A stretch of DNA of 37,512 nucleotides from JANYCG01 sp031397915 (lineage in GTDB: Bacteria > Pseudomonadota > Gammaproteobacteria > Burkholderiales > Burkholderiaceae_C), in contig JANNMM010000010.1 of the NCBI GenBank assembly GCA_031397915.1, positions 1-37,512 of the forward strand, given 5' to 3'. The notes under the pieces were generated by a model. That model ran no database searches. It had not been told where the DNA came from and saw only the letters and a program-made list of their open reading frames with translations. Both the position numbers and the translations under genes were made by a program. Shown one piece after another: positions 32,101 through 37,512 of the stretch (position 1 is its first letter; every line of letters begins with the position of its first letter).

Positions 32101-32601
32101 AATGCGCTGGAGCCCTGGCATGTGATGGGTGAAGAAGGCGCGCCTGGCGGCACGGCGCGGTATGTTGACTCGTCGCTGGAGCGCATCGAGGTCCAGGTGA
32201 GTGGTCTCAACGAAAGCCGCTATGTGGTTACCTGCAACGGCCGTGCCCTGCCGCTGCAACCGACTGGCACCACCGGCGAATTTGTGGCTGGCGTGCGTTA
32301 CAAAGCCTGGAATCCGCCTTCGAGCCTGCACCCGGGCATCGGTGTGCACGTACCCCTGACGTTTGACATCGTCGACACCTGGATGAAGCGCTCCCTGGGC
32401 GGCTGCCAGTATTACGTGGCCCACCCCGGCGGCCTCAACCCCGACACCTTCCCCGTTAACGCCTACGAGGCCGAAAGCCGCCGGATGGCCCGTTTTGCCG
32501 CCATGGGCCACACGCCTGGCCTGCTGCAGGTGCCGCCCGCCACCATCCATGTCGCCGGCAGCCGGGACTTTCCCTTCACGCTTGATCTGCGTCGACCGTA
32601 G
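29119..32601 (+). CDS. Transglutaminase / DUF2126 (GS-like amidoligase) fusion protein
   Basis: An 1160-residue protein. Residues 1-260 form a bacterial transglutaminase with its N-terminal beta domain. The catalytic triad is Cys180 (ASGSCRDSGW), His229 (DLHAWCEVYLPG) and Asp245 (GLDATSG). From about residue 300 onward is DUF2126, a predicted circularly permuted glutamine-synthetase-like amidoligase. Its motifs include RLTMGGEPTFVAVSDRDAP, the E-x-N-x-H set Glu723/Asn725/His727 (GVIEVNIHP), and His762/His770 in HTGTGGGNHFVMGG. The ATG at 29119 is set by the family start MSIHAALNHVTHYTYDR. About 90 residues near 590-690 are Ala/Pro-rich linker-like sequence. It would pair a peptide-bond cutter or cross-linker with a ligase; the actual reaction is untested. 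Confidence 0.92.
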   Translation: MSIHAALNHVTHYTYDRWVTLGSQIVRLRPAPHCRSKVLSYSLKIEPANHYINWQQDPFANYQARLVFPDKTAKFVVTADLVVEMAVYNPFDFFLEPGAENFPFSYDALLAQELAPYLAADALTPRLQAFLARISRKERRTIDFLVDVNQMVHKDIRYLIRMEPGVQTPEETLAQASGSCRDSGWLLVQLLRHCGLAARFVSGYLIQLKPDVKALDGPSGTEVDFTDLHAWCEVYLPGAGWVGLDATSGLLAGEGHIPLACTPQPSGAAPIEGSMDECEVTFSHHMAVTRIHESPRVTKPYTEDQWNDVMALGAAVDKDLDAGDVRLTMGGEPTFVAVSDRDAPEWNTDALGPTKRGFATELVQKLRTEYGQGGFLHFGQGKWYPGEQLPRWALNIYWRTDRQPVWTKPELFADERVPTHYTSADAQRFIQALATRLGLSSQYIQAAYEDTWYYLWRERRLPVNVDPFHSKLDDEMERARLRRVFQQKLDAVVGYVMPIMAREGVDALASEGPRLAGPVWITGPWFFRDERLYLMPGDSPMGLRLPLDSLPWVSEADFPYLVEQDPSTPRTGLPVHEQVAARYAPLSTAVPKFQSTKVAVAGAAVPSAAASAPGRPQAEPADFVRAPERGESAHWITRTALCVEVRDPRRASGPKAESVGKGSGVLYIFMPPLEKLEDYLDLLAAIEATADSLNVKIVLEGYPPPRDPRLKLLQVTPDPGVIEVNIHPVTHWDELVKNTEFLYNAAFESRLSAEKFMKDGRHTGTGGGNHFVMGGATPADSPFLRRPELLASLLLYWHNHPSLSYLFSGMFVGPTSQAPRVDEARNDQLYELEIAVAQIYKNREIYKQAMPPWLVDRTLRNILIDATGNTHRSEFCIDKMYSPDSATGRLGLLELRAFEMPPHPRMSSVQQLLLRALVARFWKTPYQASATRWGTELHDRFLLPTFIKMDFDDVIAEMRAAGYAFDTSWFAPHFEFRFPIVGAIQAAGLALTLRNALEPWHVMGEEGAPGGTARYVDSSLERIEVQVSGLNESRYVVTCNGRALPLQPTGTTGEFVAGVRYKAWNPPSSLHPGIGVHVPLTFDIVDTWMKRSLGGCQYYVAHPGGLNPDTFPVNAYEAESRRMARFAAMGHTPGLLQVPPATIHVAGSRDFPFTLDLRRP

Positions 32602-32645
32602 TTGCTGGCCGGAATGACCGGGTTTCGCTGGCATACTTGTTTCCA

Positions 32646-35330
32646 ATGACAGGTGCTGCCAACTCCCGCCTTGCCCCAGATGCCTTAGCGCGCCTGGACC
32701 TGCAGGCCATCGCCGCCGAGGCCGCCGCCGCCCAAGGGCATTTTGACGAACTTCGCTCAGGAGCCAGCCGCCCTGCCGATGACACCACCGGCGCGGGCGA
32801 CCCTGAAGCGCCCTTGAGTGCACCCTGGCGCCAGTTTTTCGAACACCTCGGCGACGACGGCGCCGCCCGGCTTGACCAGCGCGCGGCCAGCCTGGAGCGC
32901 CAGATCCGCGACAACGGCGTCACCTACAACGTCTATGCCGACGAAAACGGCCCGCAGCGGCCCTGGGCACTGGACCTGTTCCCGCTCATCGTCGACACCG
33001 GGAACTGGCAGCAGATTGAAGCCGGCATCACGCAGCGCATGCGCCTTCTGGAGCAGGTGATGGCCGACGTTTATGGGCCGCAGCAACTGCTGGCGCGGGG
33101 CTTGTTGCCACCCGCGCTGGTGCAGGGCCACCCGGGCTACATGCGGGCGATGCACGGCGTTGAGCCGGTCGGGGGTACGCGCCTGCACATCGCCGCCTTT
33201 GACTTGGCGCGCGGGCCCGACGGCCGCTGGTGGGTGGTCAGCCAGCGCCTGCAGGCGCCCTCGGGCCTGGGTTATTTGCTGGAGAACCGCCTGGCCATCT
33301 CCAGCCAGTTTCCACAGGCCTTCCAGTCGATGCGTGTGCAACGCCTGGCCAGTACCTACCGCGCGCTGATGGACAGCCTCAAGCAGGCCAGCCCCGCCGG
33401 CCAGAACTCCCACATCGCGCTGCTCACCCCGGGGCCGTACAACGAAACCTATTTCGAACACGCTTACCTCGCGCGTTACCTGGGCCTCACGCTGGTCGAG
33501 GGCAGCGACCTGATCGTGCGCGACGAATGCGTCTACCTCAAGACGCTCAAGGGCCTGGTGCCGATCCATGGCCTGCTCAAACGCGTGGACGACCAGTACC
33601 TGGACTCGCTGGAGCTGCGCCCCGACTCCAGCCTGGGTGTTCCCGGCCTGATGGAGGCGATCCGCGCTGGCAACGTGATGGTGGCCAACGCGCCCGGCTC
33701 TGCCTTTCTGGAATCTCCCGCCCTGCTCGGTTTTTTGCCGGCGCTGGCCAAACACCTGCTCAACGAAGAACTTCTGTTGCCCGCATTGCCCACCTGGTGG
33801 TGTGGCGAACGCGCGGCGATGGACCAGGCCCTGACGCGCCTGCGCGACTGCGTCATCAAGCCAACCTACCCCGGCTCCAATGCACTGGGCAGCTTTGACG
33901 CCGTGTTGTGCCAGTCGCTGTCGCCGTCCGCGCTGGCGAACTGGGCCGCCCGGATTGCCGCCAAGGGTGATGAACACACCGTGCAGGCCTTTGTGCCGTG
34001 TTCCCAAATGCCGACCTGGAAGGCGTCATCATCCGAGAGCAGCGGCGCCAACCGTAAAGACGGGCATGTGGTGCCGCGCTCGGTGATGCTGCGCGTGTTC
34101 GCCGTCTCCGACGCGGCCCGGGGCTGGCGCGTTCTGCCCGGTGGCCTGGCGCGCCTGGTCAGCGCCGCCGAAGAAATCACCTCGATGCAGCGCGGAGGCA
34201 GCAGTGCAGACGTGTGGGCCCTCACCCGCGGCGAGGTCGACAGAACCACCCTGCTGCAAACACGCCTGACACCCGCCTCGCTGGAAGAGCGCAAATGGCT
34301 GGTCACCAGCCGGGCCGCCGAAAACCTGTTCTGGATGGGCCGTTACGCCGAGCGCGCCGACAACGCCGTGCGCCTGGCACGCGTCACGCTCGAATGCCTC
34401 ACCGGCGAAGACCGCACCTCGTCGCCCCTGCTGGACTGGCTCGGCAAAATGGCCGTGGCCAACACGCTGGTGTTGCCGGGCGTGCCCTCTGCGCTGCAGG
34501 CGCGAGGCATTTTTGAGCGCTCGCTGATCGCCGGTCTGGGCGGCAGCAAAGACGCGACCAGTGTGGGCTATTACCTGCGGGCCCTGAAACTGGCCGGCTC
34601 GTGTGTGCGCGAACGCCTCTCGCAGGAACACTGGCGCATGGTGGTGCGGGCCGAAGAGGAATTGTTTGCCCGCTGCGCACAACAGGCCAAGAGCGGCGAA
34701 TTCACCTCCCACGAAGCGCTGCGGATCCTCAAAAACACCAGCGACCACCTGGCCGCCATCACCGGCGCGCAAACCGACCGCATGACCCGCGACGACGGCT
34801 GGCGCCTCTTGAGCATTGGCCGCCACGTGGAGCGCCTGAGTTTTCTTTCCACCTCGCTGGCCAGCGCGTTTGACACCGGCTCGGTGCACACGCTGGGCGG
34901 TTTTGAAGCGCTGATCTCGGTGTTTGACAGCAGCATCACCTTTCACGCGCAGTTTCAGCAGCGTCGCGACGTCGCCGCCCTGGTGGCGCTCCTGGTGCTG
35001 AATTTCGACAACCCGCGCTCGCTCGCCTTCGTCTCGCAAACCCTGCGCGGGCGGCTCTCCAAACTGGCCGGCGGCGGGCCCTACCAGCCGATTGGCCTGG
35101 CCAGTCGCGTGCCCGACCCGGACACCTGGAAATTGGCAGACCTGTATGAAACCTTTCCCGCAGCCCCCACCGCGGGCACCCCGGGGCCATCAGGCAGCGA
35201 GCCGGGCTATTACTTCGCGCTCAATGAGCTGCTCATTGACTGCACGGCAGCCGCCTTCAACGTGGCAGAGGAAATCAGCACCACCTATTTCACCCATTCC
35301 GGCCTGGCCAAACCGACCCACCTGAACTGA
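32646..35330 (+). CDS. Fused circularly permuted ATP-grasp and alpha-E protein, divergent active site
   Basis: An 894-residue fusion. Residues 55-530 are an ATP-grasp type 2 module and 551-880 an alpha-E domain (VTSRAAENLFWMGRYAERAD). It therefore joins in one chain what the leftward operon encodes as two genes. The ATP-grasp part keeps the fold markers (APSGLGYLLENR, LLTPGPYNETYFEHAYLA, RPDSSLGVPGLMEA). However, residues aligned with the other copy's Glu174-Asp175-Asn176 and Arg178 are Ser199-Gln200-Arg201 and Gln203; Glu382 becomes Pro406; the Gly-rich loop is lost; and Asn472 becomes Thr512. ATG 32646 is used rather than TTG 32637. It lies 44 bp after the DUF2126 gene. Confidence 0.92.
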   Translation: MTGAANSRLAPDALARLDLQAIAAEAAAAQGHFDELRSGASRPADDTTGAGDPEAPLSAPWRQFFEHLGDDGAARLDQRAASLERQIRDNGVTYNVYADENGPQRPWALDLFPLIVDTGNWQQIEAGITQRMRLLEQVMADVYGPQQLLARGLLPPALVQGHPGYMRAMHGVEPVGGTRLHIAAFDLARGPDGRWWVVSQRLQAPSGLGYLLENRLAISSQFPQAFQSMRVQRLASTYRALMDSLKQASPAGQNSHIALLTPGPYNETYFEHAYLARYLGLTLVEGSDLIVRDECVYLKTLKGLVPIHGLLKRVDDQYLDSLELRPDSSLGVPGLMEAIRAGNVMVANAPGSAFLESPALLGFLPALAKHLLNEELLLPALPTWWCGERAAMDQALTRLRDCVIKPTYPGSNALGSFDAVLCQSLSPSALANWAARIAAKGDEHTVQAFVPCSQMPTWKASSSESSGANRKDGHVVPRSVMLRVFAVSDAARGWRVLPGGLARLVSAAEEITSMQRGGSSADVWALTRGEVDRTTLLQTRLTPASLEERKWLVTSRAAENLFWMGRYAERADNAVRLARVTLECLTGEDRTSSPLLDWLGKMAVANTLVLPGVPSALQARGIFERSLIAGLGGSKDATSVGYYLRALKLAGSCVRERLSQEHWRMVVRAEEELFARCAQQAKSGEFTSHEALRILKNTSDHLAAITGAQTDRMTRDDGWRLLSIGRHVERLSFLSTSLASAFDTGSVHTLGGFEALISVFDSSITFHAQFQQRRDVAALVALLVLNFDNPRSLAFVSQTLRGRLSKLAGGGPYQPIGLASRVPDPDTWKLADLYETFPAAPTAGTPGPSGSEPGYYFALNELLIDCTAAAFNVAEEISTTYFTHSGLAKPTHLN

Positions 35331-36271
35331 TGAAGCTGCAAGTCACCCACGAAACCCGCTACGACTACGTGCCGGCCGTTGACACCGCCGAACACCTGGC
35401 CTTTTTGCAGCCACTGAACAACCCGCACCAGCTCCTGCTGAGCCATTCATTGCAGATCAGTCCCGAGCCAGCCCAGCTCAGGCACACCGTCGATGTGTTT
35501 GGCAACCCGCGCAGTTTTTTCTCGTTCAAGGTGTCCCACACCCAATTGCAGGTGGTGGCACTGAGTGTGGTGGCCACCTCGGGCAGCCAGCCACCCGAGA
35601 GCGCCATCAGCTGGGAGGCCACGCGGGATGGCTTCACTTACCGGGCGGGCGGGCCATATGACCCGGCGGTGGAGTTTCAGTTTGTGTCGCCGTTTGCGCC
35701 GCGAAACGCCGAATTTGCCGCCTACGCGCGCCCGAGTTTTGCGCCCGGCGCGCCGCTCCTGGCCTGTGCACTTGACTTGATGCGCCGCATCCACGCCGAC
35801 TTCACCTACGAGAGCGCCAGCACGGAGGTGGGCACACCCGCGCTCGAAGCCCTGGCCCAACGCAAGGGTGTGTGCCAGGACTTCGCCCACATCATGATCG
35901 CCTGCCTGCGTGCCATGGGCCTGGCGGCGCGTTATGTCAGCGGGTATCTGCTCACGCAGCCTGCACCCGGCACGCCGAAGCTCAAAGGCAGCGACGCCTC
36001 CCACGCCTGGGTGTCTGTCTATGTGCCGGACTTGCCCCAGGGCGCGCGCTGGTGTGACATGGACCCCACCAACAACCGCCACGGCTGGCACTCGCCCGGT
36101 GAAGACTACGTGACCACCGCCATCGGGCGCGACTTCGGCGACGTCTCGCCGATCCGCGGCGTCATCTATGGCGGCGCCAGCCACACCTTGAACGTGGCCG
36201 TCACGGTTGAACCCCTGGACGGCGAAGACCCTGGGGTGGCGGCCCGGGAGGCGCAGGCAGCGATTAATTGA
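35330..36271 (+). CDS. Transglutaminase-like cysteine protease family protein
   Basis: A 313-residue protein with the bacterial transglutaminase N-terminal beta domain (MKLQVTHETRYDYVPAVD) and a core containing the triad Cys182 (GVCQDFAHIMI), His225 (DASHAWVSVYVP) and Asp245 (CDMDPTNN). The C-terminus has GRDFGDVSPIRGVIYGG, a standard family end. Such proteins may act as peptidases or cross-linking enzymes. The start ATG overlaps the stop of the fused ATP-grasp/alpha-E gene by one base (TGATG), so translation is coupled. It is the last gene of the rightward half of the cluster. Confidence 0.93.
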   Translation: MKLQVTHETRYDYVPAVDTAEHLAFLQPLNNPHQLLLSHSLQISPEPAQLRHTVDVFGNPRSFFSFKVSHTQLQVVALSVVATSGSQPPESAISWEATRDGFTYRAGGPYDPAVEFQFVSPFAPRNAEFAAYARPSFAPGAPLLACALDLMRRIHADFTYESASTEVGTPALEALAQRKGVCQDFAHIMIACLRAMGLAARYVSGYLLTQPAPGTPKLKGSDASHAWVSVYVPDLPQGARWCDMDPTNNRHGWHSPGEDYVTTAIGRDFGDVSPIRGVIYGGASHTLNVAVTVEPLDGEDPGVAAREAQAAIN

Positions 36272-36309
36272 CTTGCATGTTAACAAATTAGCTGTTTACC
36301 GAATAAAGT

Positions 36310-36418
36310 TAACACCCATATTATCTTTTACCGGTTTTTGACTTGATTTAGCAAATTTAGGGCTTTTTTGGCGCCCAAGTCACGTATTAATTTGGTAGTT
36401 TGCTATATTTAACATAGC
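36310..36418 (-). repeat. Dispersed intergenic repeat, copy D (divergent)
   Basis: Read on the minus strand it has the hairpin GCTATGTTAAATATAGC (36418-36402) with a perfect 5-bp stem, and CGTGACTT (36384-36377). The distal box is only partly kept (AATATGGGTGTTA near 36310-36322). It lies in the 258-bp gap between the transglutaminase gene and the HtrA-like gene, which otherwise shows only the ribosome-binding site of the latter. Confidence 0.6.
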
Positions 36419-36529
36419 CTCCTCAACATTCAACCCCCCACACTTGCACGGGCATCGATTTGGGTGCAAGCTCTGCTTACGCTTTGACAGGTTTCAACAC
36501 AGGTTTCCCGGTTGCAACAAGGAGTTCAC

Positions 36530-37512
36530 ATGACATCACGCCGCCTGGTCTTTCGCCATCTGTTTGTTTCGGCTCTGGCGGGGCTGTGTGCCGCAGTGGC
36601 CCTTGCCGCCACACCGCCCGCTCCCGGCGCGCAGGCCATGATCGACGCGCTCACCCGTGCCAATGCCGCCGTGGTCGGTGTGCGTGTGGGCGTGGCTGAC
36701 GACGCGCGCTCCGCCGAAACCCTGGGCAAGGAGCGCACCGGTTCGGGCGTGGTGATCGGCGAAGACGGCCTGATCCTCACCATCGGTTATTTGATGATGG
36801 AGGCGCAAAACATCCAGATCGTCACCGCCGACAACAAGACCCTGCCCGCACAAGCCGTGGCCTACGACCTGGCCACCGGCTTCGGCCTGATCCGCCCGCT
36901 GTTGCCCATGCGCGGTGTGAAGCCGGTGCCGCTGGGCCGGCTCGAAGAGGTGAGCCCGGGCGAGTCGCTCATGGCGTCCATCGGCGCGCAGGCCGGCGGC
37001 ACAGACGCCGACGTGAGCATGACGCAGCTGGTCAGCAAACGGCCTTTTTCGGGTTATTGGGAATACCACATCGAAGCGGCGGTGTTCACCAGCCCGCCCA
37101 TCGGCAACCACTCGGGCGCGGGCCTCTTCAACCAGAAGGGTGAGTTGATCGGCATTGGCAGCCTGTTCGTCGGCGACGCCATGGGCGGCAACCGCCGCCT
37201 GCCGGGCAACATGTTTGTACCGGTAGACCTGTTGCGCCCGATCCTGGCCGAGATGCAGAAAACCGGTGGCACCGCGATCAGCCGGCGCCCATGGATTGGC
37301 CTTTCATCGTCTGAGCAGGGCGGCCGTGTGCAGGTGGTGCGCGTCAACCGCGACAGCCCGGCCAAAGACGCGGGCCTCGAGCCAGGCGACTTTGTCCTGG
37401 CCGTGGACGGCGAGAAAATTTCGACGCTGGAGAGTTTTTACAAGAAGCTCTGGGCGCGTGCGCCCGAGTCAGAGATCAAGCTCACCGTGCTGCAAGGTGC
37501 CGACGTGAAGAC
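36530..37512 (+). CDS. HtrA/DegP-like protein with probably inactive protease domain, truncated by the window end
   Basis: The first 327 residues of a gene that runs off the window. ATG 36530 has an AAGGAG site. A signal peptide ends near ALA|AT (residue 27). Residues 45-245 form a trypsin-like domain with the HtrA motif GSGVVIGEDGLILT, but the position of the catalytic His reads Gly-Tyr (TIGYLM, Tyr87) and the usual catalytic Asp region reads ATGFGLI (115-121). A Ser is kept at 195 (NHSGAGL, in place of GNSGGPL). A PDZ domain begins about residue 252 (PWIGLS, DSPAKDAGLEPGDFVLAVDG). It probably binds, rather than cleaves, periplasmic proteins. I recall similar TIGYL-type proteins in related bacteria. 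Any link to the preceding cluster is unproven. Confidence 0.82.
   Translation, partial: MTSRRLVFRHLFVSALAGLCAAVALAATPPAPGAQAMIDALTRANAAVVGVRVGVADDARSAETLGKERTGSGVVIGEDGLILTIGYLMMEAQNIQIVTADNKTLPAQAVAYDLATGFGLIRPLLPMRGVKPVPLGRLEEVSPGESLMASIGAQAGGTDADVSMTQLVSKRPFSGYWEYHIEAAVFTSPPIGNHSGAGLFNQKGELIGIGSLFVGDAMGGNRRLPGNMFVPVDLLRPILAEMQKTGGTAISRRPWIGLSSSEQGGRVQVVRVNRDSPAKDAGLEPGDFVLAVDGEKISTLESFYKKLWARAPESEIKLTVLQGADVK

Noticed and set aside
32757..35039. Long antisense open frames under the fused ATP-grasp/alpha-E gene
   Set aside because: Shadow frames of a strongly biased GC-rich gene; no ribosome-binding site or domain.
1..37512. CRISPR arrays, insertion sequences, integrase or phage genes
   Set aside because: No regularly spaced identical repeats, transposase motifs or integrase motifs were seen on either strand; the only repeats are the dispersed intergenic elements and short duplications reported.

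Overview
The window is high-G+C bacterial chromosome, densely packed with short operons on both strands. The gene families point to the Burkholderiales, most likely the family Comamonadaceae (Rhodoferax/Polaromonas-like): a DUF6172 protein, a DinB with a long insert after its first motif, the rubrerythrin/Fe-S/DUF3501 set, a CbpA/CbpM pair beside Fnr, and AT-rich intergenic repeats built around a GCTAT...ATAGC hairpin. No insertion sequence, phage gene, CRISPR array or rRNA is visible. One tRNA gene, tRNA-Leu(CAA), is present.

Layout. 0-4.2 kb: small periplasmic proteins (RcnB-like, a duplicated helical repeat protein), an FMN-binding PPOX-fold protein, a winged-helix regulator with a degenerate nucleotidyltransferase domain, and a Tat-exported ferritin-like protein paired with a cytochrome c. 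4.4-7.8 kb: a tight run of lldD, an EamA transporter and dinB. 7.8-11.8 kb: a small membrane protein, a dienoyl-CoA-isomerase-like crotonase, queF, an alpha/beta hydrolase and yaaA. 11.8-14.3 kb: a rubrerythrin / two-cluster Fe-S protein / DUF3501 operon. 14.5-17.1 kb: a translationally coupled VOC / FAD-monooxygenase / DUF2783 operon. 17.3-22.7 kb: a glycine-zipper lipoprotein, valS, tusA, a Nudix hydrolase, cysM and tRNA-Leu. 22.8-26.3 kb: a leftward run of usp, fnr, cbpA, cbpM and cytochrome c, with a perfect FNR-type palindrome in front of usp.

26.4-36.3 kb holds the most interesting system. It is a divergent cluster of a circularly permuted ATP-grasp ligase, an alpha-E protein, a transglutaminase/DUF2126 (GS-like amidoligase) fusion, a second ATP-grasp fused to alpha-E, and a second transglutaminase. 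These families belong to a peptide-synthesis or peptide-tagging system predicted from comparative genomics whose chemistry is, as far as I know, undetermined. Both a split and a fused ligase/alpha-E pair occur here. The fused copy has lost most of the polar residues at the putative ATP/metal site, so it looks like a divergent or inactive partner of the split copy. The NTN-hydrolase peptidase often found with the system is not in the window. A truncated HtrA-like gene whose protease domain seems to have lost its catalytic His and Asp runs off the right end.

Four or five copies of an about 115-bp intergenic repeat are scattered through the window. One copy, between yaaA and the hydrolase gene, supplies the last codons of one gene and the start codon of the other. 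The 3' end of tRNA-Leu is duplicated 123 bp downstream as a perfect 27-bp direct repeat.
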